Shown: in pieces, positions 45,371 through 54,879 of the stretch
How the letters are laid out: each line of letters starts with the position of its first letter
How positions within the stretch are numbered: the first letter of the stretch is position 1
NCBI GenBank assembly: GCA_022843955.1
Contig: JALHMQ010000001.1
Coordinates: forward strand, 62,001-126,000
Reading direction: 5' to 3'
Length of the DNA: 64,000 nt
Source of the DNA: Burkholderiaceae bacterium
Lineage (GTDB): Bacteria > Pseudomonadota > Gammaproteobacteria > Burkholderiales > Burkholderiaceae_F
Notes under the pieces: generated by a model
Told to the model about the DNA's origin: nothing
The model's input: only the letters and a program-made list of their open reading frames with translations
The model's database searches: none
Position numbers and translations under genes: made by a program

Positions 45371-47362
45371 ATGGCTGCTACCCCTCGTTACCGTTCGCCC
45401 CGCGCGGCCTCCGACTATGGCGAAGGGTCGATTCGTGTGCTGAAGGGACTTGAGCCGGTCAAGCAGCGGCCCGGCATGTACACGCGCACCGATTCACCGT
45501 TGCACGTCGTGCAAGAAGTGATCGACAACGCCAGCGACGAGATCCTTGCCGGGTTCGGTACGCGCGTCGATGTGACGCTGCATGCCGATGGCAGCGTCAG
45601 CGTCGAGGACGACGGACGCGGCATTCCAGTCGGGCTGCATCCGCAAGAGCAGGCGCCTGTGGTGGAAATCGTCTTCACGCGATTGCATGCCGGCGGGAAG
45701 TTCGACAAGCGCTCCGGCGGCGCCTATTCCTTCTCCGGCGGTCTGCACGGGGTGGGCGTGTCCGTGACCAATGCGCTTGCGGCGCGACTCGATGTCACGG
45801 TCTGGCGCGACGGCAAGAAGAGCACGATCGGATTCGCCGATGGTGACGTGCGCGAGCCGCTCGTCACCAAGAGCGCGAAGGGCGAAGACAGGACCGGCGG
45901 CACGCGGGTCCAGGTCTGGCCTGATCCGAAGTACTTCGACAGCCCGGTCGTGCCGGTCGATGAACTCGAGCGGCTGCTGCGCTCCAAGGCCGTGCTGCTG
46001 CCGGGCACCGAGGTCACGCTGCTGGTGGAGAAGACCGGCCGCTCGATGCGCTGGCGCTACGACGGCGGCCTGCAGCAATACCTGCTCGCCGCCCTCGGAG
46101 TCGATCCGCTGCTGCCGCCGTTCGAGGCGGAAGGCTATGCAATGGCCGATGACGAGACCTATGCCGAGGGCGAGGGCGCCGGCTGGGTCCTGGTCTGGAC
46201 CGAAGAGGGCCCCCTGGTGCGCGAGTCCTACGTCAACCTGATCCCGACACCGGCGGGCGGCACCCACGAGGCGGGCCTGCGCGAAGGCATGTTCAATGCG
46301 GTGCGCGCATTCATCGACGCCCACAGCCTGCTGCCCAAGGGCGTGAAGCTGCTGCCGGAAGATGTTTTTGCGCGGGCCAGCTTCGTGCTGACTGCGAAGG
46401 TGCTCGATCCGCAGTTCCAGGGTCAGATCAAGGAACGACTGAACAGCCGCGACGCGTTGCGCCTGGTGGCGTCGTTCGTGCGGCCGCAACTGGAGATCTG
46501 GCTGAGCCAGCATCCGGAGTACGGCCGCAAGCTCGCTGATCTCGTGATCCGGCAGGCGCAGGCGCGGGCACGGGCGTCGCAGAAGGTCGAAAAGAAGAAA
46601 GGGTCCGCGGTCGCCGTTCTGCCGGGCAAGCTCACTGACTGCGAAAGCACCGATCTGGCGCGCAACGAGATCTTCCTGGTGGAAGGTGACTCAGCCGGTG
46701 GTTCGGCCAAAATGGGCCGCGACAAGGAATTCCAGGCGATCCTCCCGCTGCGCGGCAAGGTGCTCAACACATGGGAAGTAGAGCGTGACCGCTTGTTCGC
46801 CAATGCCGAGGTGCACGACATCGCCGTCGCTATCGGGGTCGATCCTCACAGCGCGACTGACAGCCCCGACTTGTCCGGGCTGCGCTACGGCAAGGTCTGC
46901 ATCCTGGCCGACGCCGATGTTGACGGTTCGCACATCCAGGTCCTGCTGCTCACGCTGTTCTTCCGTCACTTCCCGCGCCTGCTCGACGCCGGCCACGTGC
47001 ACGTGGCGCGGCCGCCCCTGTTCCGGGTCGACGTGCCGGCGGCTGGCAAGCGACCGGCGCGACGGATCTACTGCCTGGACGACGCCGAACTCGATGCAAC
47101 GCTCGAGAAGCTGGTGGATGAAGGCGTGCGGGAGGGCAGCTGGAGCATTGCCCGCTTCAAGGGACTGGGCGAGATGAGCGCCGAACAGTTGTGGGAGACC
47201 ACAATGAACCCTGACACCCGCCGCTTGCTGCCGATCACCCTGGGCGAACTGGCGCTCGACCAGACACGCGGCACGATGACCATGCTCATGGGGCGAGCCG
47301 AGGCGCACGCGCGGCGCGCCTGGCTCGAAGAGCACGGCAACGAGGTCGAGGCGGACATCTAG
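45371..47362 (+). CDS. parE: DNA topoisomerase IV subunit B
   Basis: 663 residues. The GHKL ATPase has VVQEVIDNASDEI, VEDDGRGIPVG and SGGLHGVGVSVTNAL. The TOPRIM domain has LVEGDSAGGSAKMGRDKEFQ and CILADADVDGSHIQVLLL, and the C-terminus has RFKGLGEMSAEQLWETTMNP. Length and the HxEGDSAG context fit ParE rather than GyrB, which is longer in proteobacteria (about 800). It decatenates daughter chromosomes with ParC. No parC follows here. The start is the ATG after GATTTCTGCTG; a weak ribosome site. Confidence 0.95.
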   Translation: MAATPRYRSPRAASDYGEGSIRVLKGLEPVKQRPGMYTRTDSPLHVVQEVIDNASDEILAGFGTRVDVTLHADGSVSVEDDGRGIPVGLHPQEQAPVVEIVFTRLHAGGKFDKRSGGAYSFSGGLHGVGVSVTNALAARLDVTVWRDGKKSTIGFADGDVREPLVTKSAKGEDRTGGTRVQVWPDPKYFDSPVVPVDELERLLRSKAVLLPGTEVTLLVEKTGRSMRWRYDGGLQQYLLAALGVDPLLPPFEAEGYAMADDETYAEGEGAGWVLVWTEEGPLVRESYVNLIPTPAGGTHEAGLREGMFNAVRAFIDAHSLLPKGVKLLPEDVFARASFVLTAKVLDPQFQGQIKERLNSRDALRLVASFVRPQLEIWLSQHPEYGRKLADLVIRQAQARARASQKVEKKKGSAVAVLPGKLTDCESTDLARNEIFLVEGDSAGGSAKMGRDKEFQAILPLRGKVLNTWEVERDRLFANAEVHDIAVAIGVDPHSATDSPDLSGLRYGKVCILADADVDGSHIQVLLLTLFFRHFPRLLDAGHVHVARPPLFRVDVPAAGKRPARRIYCLDDAELDATLEKLVDEGVREGSWSIARFKGLGEMSAEQLWETTMNPDTRRLLPITLGELALDQTRGTMTMLMGRAEAHARRAWLEEHGNEVEADI

Positions 47363-47377
47363 CGCCACGGGTGGCGC
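47362..47377 (+). terminator. Short hairpin at the parE stop
   Basis: GCGCCAC-gg-GTGGCGC overlaps the last base of the parE stop. The seven-base stem has almost no loop and lacks a T tract, so it is at best a weak terminator. Confidence 0.2.
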
Positions 47378-47434
47378 GCAAGGCCACGTCGCGCGGTTTC
47401 GAGGGCGATTTTCGAGGCAACTCCTTGCGCGATC

Positions 47435-50400
47435 ATGGCGGTTCTCGGCGATACTCCGCGGTGTCAAAAACGCCGAATCAAGCAGGCCGTGACCCCAGAT
47501 TCAGCCCTCCCGCAGTCGTCGACCCCCGAGGCTTCGCCCATCGTGGCACCCTGGCGGCGGCTGGAGCGCCAGGGCGCGGTGGCGCTGGGCATGCTGGCAC
47601 TGGCGGTCAGCCTGTTGGGCGCCGACCTGGCGGGGCTGGGTGGGGCGAGCAGTCAGGTGCTGCGGGGTGTCGCCCTGCTGTTGCTCATGTTCGCCGTCGC
47701 CGTCCTGCTCGTCCACCGGCAGGCTGCGCGACAGGCGCGTCAGGTCGCCATCGGCATCGATGCCAGCATTGAGTCTCTGGATGTTGGCGTGGCGCTGTTC
47801 GACGCGAATGACCAGCTCGTGCGCTGCAATCGCGCCTATCGCACCCTCTACTCCGAGATCGCCGACCGCATCCAGCCGGGGGTCGCCTACGACGACCTGA
47901 TGCGTGCCTATTACCCGCTCGCCGCGCCCGAGGTCATCGACGGTCGCACGCTGGAGCGTTTCATCGCTGATACGCACAATCGTCGCCACGGCTTGGCGGC
48001 GAGCGAGATCGCGCGCCGAAGCAGCGAGGGCTGGTTGTTGATGACGGACGCGCGCACGCCCGGTGGCGGCATCCTGAGCTTTCGCGTGCCGGTGCTCGAG
48101 CAGCGGGTGATCGATCTCGAATTGCGCCAGCGCCGCCGCGTGGTCGATGACTTGGCCGAACTGACGCTCGACTGGTTCTGGCACACCGACGCTGAGGGTC
48201 GCTTCGTCAAGTTCTCGGAGTCGATGGAGCCGATCTTCAAGTACGCGCCCGAGCGGCTGCTCGGCAAGCGCATCGACGAGGTGCCGGGCTTCGAGCCGGA
48301 GGCCGAAGAAGACGCTGCATACCGTGCCAGCCTGGATGCCAGGCGCGCCTTCCCCTGGTTTCGCTTTCGCTGCCTCGACGGGCAGGGCAGCCCGATCTGG
48401 GTCGCCTTGTGCGGCCGACCCATACTCGATGCCGAGGGCAGGTTCAACGGCTACTACGGCGCCGGACGTGATGTCAGCGAACGCGAGTCCACCATTGCCG
48501 AGATGCGCCGCAGCGGCGAACGGTTGCGCGCGCTGGCCGAACTGGCCACCGAGTGGTACTGGGAGACCGACGCCGAGTTGCGCTTCACCAGCGTGCGTGG
48601 TCCCGGCGACGTTGCCAAGGTGCTGCACGAGAAGTTGCAGGGCAAGGCGCTCAGCTACCTGTGCAATCACTCGCGCTATCGGTTCGACTGGCCGGCGCTG
48701 GAGAAGGTGATCGCCGCACGCGAGGCGTTCCGGCGCGTTCGATTTGTCACGTCGGCACCGGATGGACGGACTGCCTACTTCGAGGTCTCGGGCCTGCCGG
48801 TGCTGGAGCGCGGTCGCTTCATGGGGTACCGCGGCCTGGTGTGGGATGTCTCGGAACGAGAAAGCCTGCTCGCCCGCGTCACCGACAGCGAAGCGCGCTT
48901 TCGCGCCCTCACGGCCCTGTCATCGGACTGGTACTGGGAAATGGATGGCACGTTGCGCTTCTCCAGCGTGCAAAGTGGTGGTGCCAGCAACGCCGTCACC
49001 AGCACGGAGATCCTGGGACGCCCGCTCTGGGACAGCAGCTACGAGCCGGTGCAGCCGGGTTCCTGGGACGAGTTGCGCGAACTGCTCGCCCAGCACCGGC
49101 CTTTCCGCGACGTCCTGCTGCGCCGCGCCCGCAGTGGCGGTAGCTCACCGCAGTTCACCCTGATCAATGGCGATCCGGTGCTGCTCGCCGATGGCACGTT
49201 CGCCGGTTATCGCGGCGTCGGCAAGAACATCACGGACCAGGTGCGTTCGCAAGAGCGCATCGAACGTCTGGCCAAGATCGACGCCCTGACGCAATTGGCC
49301 AATCGCCAGTCGTTTGACGAACGCGCGCAGCAGTTGCTCACGGCCGCCTATGCCGAACAAAAGCAGTGTGCGCTCCTGTTCGTCGACCTCGACAACTTCC
49401 GCCTGCTCAACAATGGTTATGGCCATCGCGTGGGCGACCGCGTGCTCACGATGGTGGCCAATCGGATGCGCTCGGTAGTCGCCGAACCGAATCTGCTGGG
49501 TCGGCGTGGCGGGGACGAACTCGTGGTGCTGCTCACCGATGTGCCGCGGCCCGAGGGGGCGGTCGAGATCGCGCAGCAGCTGATCAAGTCGATCTCCGAG
49601 CCCGAGCGCGTGCTCGGCATGGAGGTCAGCGTCACGCCGTCGATCGGCATTGCGTTCTTCCCGACTGACGGTGCGGACCTGGATGCGCTGCTGAACGCCG
49701 CCGACGCGGCGATGTACCAAGCCAAGGATGCGGGCCGCAAGACCTACGCGTTCTACACGCCGGCAGTGGCGCGTCGCGTCGACCTGCGGCTGCGGCTGGA
49801 GCAGCGCCTGCGCAAGGCGCTCGAGTCGCGCGATTTCCGACTGTTCTACCAGCCGCTGGTGTCGCTGGCGGACGGCAAGATGGTCGGTGCCGAAGCGCTG
49901 ATTCGCTGGAAGGACGCGGAGTTGGGCGACATCTCGCCGGTCGAGTTCATTCCGATCGCCGAGGAAAGCGGCCTCATCATCGGCCTGGGCGACTGGGTGA
50001 TTCGCGAAGCTTGCCGGGCACGCCGCGTGTGGCGCGGCCTGGGGCTCGATCTGCCGCCCATTGCGGTGAACTTCTCGAGCGTTCAGCTGCGGCAGATCGG
50101 TTGCGTGGAGAGCTTCCTCGACGTCCTGAGCGAGTACGAAGTGCAGCCGGGTGACATCGAGATCGAGGTCACAGAAACGGGCCTGCTCGACATCTCCAGT
50201 GTGGCGCGCGAGAACCTGATCCGGCTGCGCAATGCCGGTGTGAAGATCGCGCTGGATGACTTCGGTGTCGGCTTTTCAAGTCTGTCGCACCTGCGCGACC
50301 TGCCCATCAATCGCCTGAAGATCGACCGCAGCTTCACCGTCGAATGCATGCGCGACGCGCGCACGCTCACGATCGTCAAGGCAGTGATCGAGATGGCGCG

Positions 50401-50584
50401 CTCGCTCGGCATCGCGGTGACGGCTGAAGGCATCGAGACGCAGGCTCAGCAGACCTGGATGCAGCATCTGGGTTGCGACTCGGCACAGGGTTACCTGTTC
50501 TCGCGGCCCATCCCCGCCGACGATTTTCTGCGCCTGTTTCTCGACAAGCGCGGCGTCGGACGCGAACGTTCGCTGATGCACTGA
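47435..50584 (+). CDS. PAS-GGDEF-EAL membrane signalling protein
   Basis: 1049 residues. Two N-terminal helices (about residues 50-70 and 78-95) anchor it. Four PAS-like modules follow, with repeated motifs such as WFWHTDAEGRFVKFSES, WYWETDAELRFTSV and WYWEMDGTLRFSSV. The GGDEF domain reads RRGGDELVVLL, where the final Phe is Leu. The EAL domain keeps all catalytic residues seen in active phosphodiesterases (GAEALIRW, NFSSVQL, VTETGLLD, DDFGVGFSSL, KIDRSF, AEGIETQ). It probably degrades c-di-GMP, with the GGDEF part acting as a regulatory GTP site or weak cyclase. The exact start is uncertain; a GTG at 47488 is an alternative. Confidence 0.93.
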   Translation: MAVLGDTPRCQKRRIKQAVTPDSALPQSSTPEASPIVAPWRRLERQGAVALGMLALAVSLLGADLAGLGGASSQVLRGVALLLLMFAVAVLLVHRQAARQARQVAIGIDASIESLDVGVALFDANDQLVRCNRAYRTLYSEIADRIQPGVAYDDLMRAYYPLAAPEVIDGRTLERFIADTHNRRHGLAASEIARRSSEGWLLMTDARTPGGGILSFRVPVLEQRVIDLELRQRRRVVDDLAELTLDWFWHTDAEGRFVKFSESMEPIFKYAPERLLGKRIDEVPGFEPEAEEDAAYRASLDARRAFPWFRFRCLDGQGSPIWVALCGRPILDAEGRFNGYYGAGRDVSERESTIAEMRRSGERLRALAELATEWYWETDAELRFTSVRGPGDVAKVLHEKLQGKALSYLCNHSRYRFDWPALEKVIAAREAFRRVRFVTSAPDGRTAYFEVSGLPVLERGRFMGYRGLVWDVSERESLLARVTDSEARFRALTALSSDWYWEMDGTLRFSSVQSGGASNAVTSTEILGRPLWDSSYEPVQPGSWDELRELLAQHRPFRDVLLRRARSGGSSPQFTLINGDPVLLADGTFAGYRGVGKNITDQVRSQERIERLAKIDALTQLANRQSFDERAQQLLTAAYAEQKQCALLFVDLDNFRLLNNGYGHRVGDRVLTMVANRMRSVVAEPNLLGRRGGDELVVLLTDVPRPEGAVEIAQQLIKSISEPERVLGMEVSVTPSIGIAFFPTDGADLDALLNAADAAMYQAKDAGRKTYAFYTPAVARRVDLRLRLEQRLRKALESRDFRLFYQPLVSLADGKMVGAEALIRWKDAELGDISPVEFIPIAEESGLIIGLGDWVIREACRARRVWRGLGLDLPPIAVNFSSVQLRQIGCVESFLDVLSEYEVQPGDIEIEVTETGLLDISSVARENLIRLRNAGVKIALDDFGVGFSSLSHLRDLPINRLKIDRSFTVECMRDARTLTIVKAVIEMARSLGIAVTAEGIETQAQQTWMQHLGCDSAQGYLFSRPIPADDFLRLFLDKRGVGRERSLMH

Positions 50585-50636
50585 GGCCGGCGGCGTCGCC
50601 TGGCGTGCCCTCTGGTCAAGCCGGTGCTGGCTGGCG

Positions 50637-52067
50637 TCAAAGGAGGTATTCCACCTGGCGGGCCATCCACTCCTGCGCCTTGAGCCAGCGGCTGCGCCGG
50701 CTCCACTGCTCAAGCGTGATTTCCTTGCAGGCGACGACGTCGGCGTCGAACAGCTGCTCCAGGTGACGGGCGAAGCCCGTGTTGACGACGATGACGTTGC
50801 ACTCGGCGTTGTGCAGGAAGCTGCGCCAATCCATGTTGTGGGAACCGATACTGGACCATGCGCCATCGATCACGAGGGTCTTGGCGTGCAGCAGCGCATC
50901 ACAGTGTTCAAAGATGCGGGCGCCGGCGGTAAGCAGGCGGCCGTAATGTGAGCGACCCGCATGGACCGCAGTCGGCACGTCAGAAAAGCCCGGTAGCACC
51001 AGGCGCACGTCGACGCCTCGCCGTGCCGCCCCGACCAGCGCGCGCATCAAGCGGCGCGTCGGCATGAAGTAGCCCACCGTGATGAAGATGCGGCTGCGCG
51101 CCTCCTCGATGGCGCCCAGCAGGGCGGGATAGAAGCGGCCGCATCGTTCTCCTGCGCTTCGCGCGGCCACGGCAATGCGCTGTCCGCCGACCGCATGCAA
51201 CTGAGGAAAGTAGCGGGCCGGCGCCACCGGACTGCCGGTCTGCAGCCGCCACTGATCGAGGAACAGTTGCTGAAGCTGCGTCACGACCGGACCCTCCACG
51301 CGCACATGCGTGTCGCGCCAGTGGGCGGCGTTGGGGTCCTGGACGTTGGCGATTGTCTTCCTGCCGGCGATGGGCATGGCTGAGGAGCCGGATGAGTACA
51401 CGCTGCTGATGTTCACACCGCCGGTGAACGCGACCCGCCCGTCGACAATCAGCAGCTTGCGATGATCGCGCAGGTTCAACGACCAGGCGATCGGATTGAC
51501 CAGGTTGCGCCACGGCGGGATCGGGTTGAACTCGCACAGCGAGATGCCCGCCCGGCGCAGTCGCTCGACGTAGCGCCCCGAGGTCCGCCACGAGCCGCAG
51601 CTGTCATAGATCATGTTGACGCGCACGCCGCGGGCGCACTTGTGAATCAGCAGACCCGCCAGCTCCTCGCCAGGGCCTTCGGCCTCGATGGTGTAGCTCT
51701 CGATGTTGATGTGGTCGCGTGCGGCGCTGATCGCCTCGATCATCGCCGCGTAGGCCTGTTCACCATCGACCAGGACCCGTGTGCTGTTGCCGCCCACCGG
51801 GGCGCGATCGAGTTCGACCGACAACCGCACCTCGTGGCGTGCCAAGGCCCCCAGCGCGGCCTGCCACCCGGGTTCAGGCAGCGACGACTGCGTCGGGGCC
51901 GGTTGAGTCAGCGGCCTGGCGCCGGGGTGTGGCACCAACCTGCCGGCTGAAGGCACCGAGGCGGCCGCAGCAGCGGCCGAGATCATCGCGCGCAGCATTC
52001 GCGCGGCGTCGTCACCCGGTTGCGCGGGGTGGTGCGTCGGCTCGCGGGGCGTGGGTGACGAGGGCAT
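50637..52067 (-). CDS. Cardiolipin synthase / phospholipase D family protein
   Basis: 476 residues. Two HKD motifs are present: HRKLLIVDGRVAFTGG and HAKTLVIDGAWSSIGSHN. The first 75 residues are Ala/Pro-rich and not conserved, without the two N-terminal helices of ClsA, so the protein is closer to the ClsB type. It would make cardiolipin by phosphatidyl transfer. A small acidic protein gene lies directly upstream. Confidence 0.92.
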   Translation of the reverse strand: MPSSPTPREPTHHPAQPGDDAARMLRAMISAAAAAASVPSAGRLVPHPGARPLTQPAPTQSSLPEPGWQAALGALARHEVRLSVELDRAPVGGNSTRVLVDGEQAYAAMIEAISAARDHINIESYTIEAEGPGEELAGLLIHKCARGVRVNMIYDSCGSWRTSGRYVERLRRAGISLCEFNPIPPWRNLVNPIAWSLNLRDHRKLLIVDGRVAFTGGVNISSVYSSGSSAMPIAGRKTIANVQDPNAAHWRDTHVRVEGPVVTQLQQLFLDQWRLQTGSPVAPARYFPQLHAVGGQRIAVAARSAGERCGRFYPALLGAIEEARSRIFITVGYFMPTRRLMRALVGAARRGVDVRLVLPGFSDVPTAVHAGRSHYGRLLTAGARIFEHCDALLHAKTLVIDGAWSSIGSHNMDWRSFLHNAECNVIVVNTGFARHLEQLFDADVVACKEITLEQWSRRSRWLKAQEWMARQVEYLL

Positions 52068-52073
52068 GCGGCT

Positions 52074-52307
52074 TCACCGATCCTCGTTGCCGGTCGCAGA
52101 GTTGGAGTCGGGCTGAGGCAGCACGGGGTGGTCTTCGGTTCGCTCGTTATCCGGTGCTCGGTCGTCAGCACCGTCATCACCCTGCACGGCGGTGTTGCGT
52201 TCGAGGCGGGCGGCCGCGTTGTCGTCTGGCTCGGCAGGGTCGCGCGGCGACGCGTTGGAAAAGTCGGGCGACTTGGACTTGCCTTGAGGGCTCGCGCGTA
52301 ACTTCAT
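52074..52307 (-). CDS. Small disordered acidic protein
   Basis: 77 residues, MKLRASPQGKSKSPDFSNAS, then a tail rich in Asp, Glu, Asn, Pro and Arg. No hydrophobic segment or domain is seen. The stop lies 6 bases before the start of the cardiolipin synthase gene, which supports an operon. The ribosome site is weak, so the gene may be doubtful. Confidence 0.5.
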   Translation of the reverse strand: MKLRASPQGKSKSPDFSNASPRDPAEPDDNAAARLERNTAVQGDDGADDRAPDNERTEDHPVLPQPDSNSATGNEDR

Positions 52308-52737
52308 GTTGATGTCATCGAGTCGTCAGCTCGGCCGCGCCGACGAACGCGTTGGTCTTGTTGATTGGGGGTGGCGACGATTCGCCGTGGCAGCAGTCGG
52401 GTGCGACACCGGCAGTCCAGGCGTGGGGTGCTCAGGGCTATCGCGGTCCACCCGATCGATGCGTTCGAGAGGCGACTGACGTGCGCGGATGGCGTCTGAC
52501 GTCACGTCACGTGATCGAAGTGGGCTCATCGCATTCGCTCCTGCGGCCGAAGCCTGCTGGGACCGCCGATCCACGCGCCGGCACACGCTTGTGGGCAACC
52601 GCCATACCCGCCAGCAACAGCGGCCTGACGCACGTAAGGCATGCGGCTTGCCGACACAAGCTACGTGGAACGTGATGCGCATCCCTGATGGGACGCCATG
52701 CGCTCCGAGCCTTCTTCCTCACTACTGGAGATTCGCA
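52308..52737. other. Intergenic stretch, about 430 bases, with nested palindromes
   Basis: No gene is supported. It separates the leftward lipid operon from the rightward outer membrane protein gene. TGACGTCA (52497-52504) and TCACGTGA (52507-52514) lie two bases apart and could be a regulator site. No clear -35/-10 pair is seen. Confidence 0.5.
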
Positions 52738-53340
52738 ATGAAACTAAGAATGTCCCTGGCTGCCGTTGCAGTTGCAGCCGCACTTCCGATGCTCGCGCAG
52801 GCTCAGACCACCCGGTCGCCCATGACGAGTTCCACCGCAGAGAGCTACTCGCTGCTGCCGGGGACCACGCGCGGCTACATTGCCGGCAGCGTCGGTCGTG
52901 CCGAGTTCGATACCTTCTGCGCGTTCAATTGCGACGATCCGGACATCTCCGGCAAGGTGGTCACGGGTGGATCGTGGTCGAACATCATCGGCGTTGAGCT
53001 CGGCTACTTCTACTTTGGCAGCGCCAGCCGCAACGGTGGCGACACCGAGGCGCAGGGTGTCAACCTGTCGCTTGTCGGCAACCTGCCGATCGGTGATGTG
53101 TTCAACGTGTTCGCCAAGGTTGGCACCACCTACGGGTGGACCGACGTCTCGGTGGCGCCCGGTTTCGGCTTCGTGTCGGGGACCGACAACGGATTTGGCT
53201 TGAGCTACGGCGCGGGTGTGGGTTTCGACCTGAACCGCAACTGGACCCTGCTTGCCGAGTGGGAACAGCATCGACTGAAGTTCGTCAGCGGGCGCGATGA
53301 AGTCTCGTTGCTTTCTCTCGGCGTGAAGTACCGCTTCTAA
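52738..53340 (+). CDS. Outer membrane beta-barrel protein (OmpA/OmpW-like)
   Basis: 200 residues. A signal peptide of about 22 residues (MKLRMSLAAVAVAAALPMLA, cleaved after QA) is followed by alternating beta-strands such as GYIAGSVGRAEF, IIGVELGYFYFGSA and FGLSYGAGVGFDLNRNWTLL, ending VSLLSLGVKYRF with a C-terminal Phe. It has the length of an eight-stranded barrel. A single Cys pair (FCAFNCDDPD) could form a disulfide in a loop. CTGGAG precedes the ATG. The role is unknown. Confidence 0.9.
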   Translation: MKLRMSLAAVAVAAALPMLAQAQTTRSPMTSSTAESYSLLPGTTRGYIAGSVGRAEFDTFCAFNCDDPDISGKVVTGGSWSNIIGVELGYFYFGSASRNGGDTEAQGVNLSLVGNLPIGDVFNVFAKVGTTYGWTDVSVAPGFGFVSGTDNGFGLSYGAGVGFDLNRNWTLLAEWEQHRLKFVSGRDEVSLLSLGVKYRF

Positions 53341-54797
53341 GAAGAGGATGCCGGTCGGCCAGGCTCGGTCGACCGGTTAAGGACGCCGGTCGATTCGGTG
53401 ATGTCGACCTCAGCGGTCCGACGCTGGGCGAGCGGCATGGCGCAAGCAGCCGGCTGCACCGGGTTTGCCTGCGAAGCGACGCGTGGACCAACCGGCAGTT
53501 CATTGCGCCGTCGACGCCACCAGCGCTGCGCAGGATCGGCTCGCACGAGCGCCTGGATCGTCTTGCCTGACTGCACCGGGCGCTCCAGCCACCTAGTGAA
53601 CGGTCGCAGGCTGTGCTTGCACCGACAGAGCTGGCGGGCGGCAAGGAGCATGGGGACTGCCACCAACGTTCCTGCGATGCCCCATGCCCAGCCCCAGAAC
53701 ATCACGCTCAGGAAGATGACGACCGGATTGAGGTCGAGCCGACGCCCGATCACGATGGGATTGAGCAGGTACGTCACCAGTGCGTTGAGCAGCAGTGAAA
53801 GCAGCGGTGGCGCCACCATCATGCCGAAGCTGTCGAAGGTCGCCACGCCTGCCATCAGCAGCAGGGCCATCAGCACCAGCGGTCCGAGGTAGGGGACAAA
53901 GTTCAAGGTGGCGGTCAGCGCGCCCCACAGGGTCGGATTGGGCAAGCCAAGCAGCCACAGCGCGCATGCGGTTGCCACACCCAGAACCACGTTCAGCAAC
54001 GACATGGCGACGAGGTAGTGCGCAACATCACGCTGCGCGCAGCGGGCCAACGCAAGACCAAGCAGGCGCGCGCGCCGGCTGCGTGCGCGCTGCATCAGTC
54101 GCACCACCAGCCAGTTCTCCGAGGCGAGCAGGAAGTAGAGCAGGATCACGGTCGAGGCTGCCATCAGCGCGAATGCGGTGGCTTGGCCCAGCACCAGACG
54201 GGTCAGGCTGACGCCTTCGCCGGCCAGTGTCTCGTTGATTGCAGCCGCCTCCGCGCCGGGCGCCGGCGGTGTACTCCCGACGGCCGCGGCATGCAGCAGC
54301 GGTGCTGCCTCGCGCAGTCGCTCCAATAGGCGGGCAAGGTCGGCGCTGCTGGCGGGCGCGCGACCGAGCCAGACGCTCGCGGGATCGGCCAAGGCGATCA
54401 GGACCGCGGCCAACGCACAGAGCAAGACGCCCAGCACCAGCGCCGCGCCAACGGGTTCAGGTAAGCCGACCCGGTGCAGGCTGGCGACTGGACCAGCAAG
54501 TACCAGCGCCAGCAGCACGGCCAGCACCATCGGCAACAGGAAGGGCTTGCCAAGTGGCAGCAATGCAAACACGGCCACGGTCGCCAGCACGCGCAGCGGC
54601 CACGGTCCGGCGCTCAGGCTTGTCGGCGCAGATCCCGAGTCCTGAGCCGATGGCGAGCGGTCGTGCGCCGGCGGCTCATCAGTGCCGCAGCGGCCGTCCT
54701 GCCTTGGCCGGCGCGGCGCCGAAGCGGGCGTCACGCGTCCCTCGACAACATCATTGGATTCGACGCCGAGCACGCAGCTTCTTCCGTCGGCGTTCAT
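53337..54797 (-). CDS. AI-2E family transporter (PerM-like)
   Basis: 486 residues. After a disordered N-terminus of 65 residues come about seven helices with family motifs FLLPMVLAVLLALVLAGPV, LNFVPYLGPLVLMALLLM, NPIVIGRRLDLNPVVIFLSV and FWGWAWGIAGTLVAVPMLL. The C-terminal 100 residues are not conserved. This family includes Na+/H+ antiporters and the putative autoinducer-2 exporter TqsA. Its gene overlaps the end of the OMP gene by 4 bases, tail to tail. Confidence 0.92.
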   Translation of the reverse strand: MNADGRSCVLGVESNDVVEGRVTPASAPRRPRQDGRCGTDEPPAHDRSPSAQDSGSAPTSLSAGPWPLRVLATVAVFALLPLGKPFLLPMVLAVLLALVLAGPVASLHRVGLPEPVGAALVLGVLLCALAAVLIALADPASVWLGRAPASSADLARLLERLREAAPLLHAAAVGSTPPAPGAEAAAINETLAGEGVSLTRLVLGQATAFALMAASTVILLYFLLASENWLVVRLMQRARSRRARLLGLALARCAQRDVAHYLVAMSLLNVVLGVATACALWLLGLPNPTLWGALTATLNFVPYLGPLVLMALLLMAGVATFDSFGMMVAPPLLSLLLNALVTYLLNPIVIGRRLDLNPVVIFLSVMFWGWAWGIAGTLVAVPMLLAARQLCRCKHSLRPFTRWLERPVQSGKTIQALVRADPAQRWWRRRRNELPVGPRVASQANPVQPAACAMPLAQRRTAEVDITESTGVLNRSTEPGRPASSS

Positions 54798-54879
54798 CGG
54801 CGTGGGAGACCAGGCCCGAGCTGCCGATGGAATCGACCCGCAAGCAGCGGCCGCCCAGCCGCGCGCGGGTCGACCTTTC

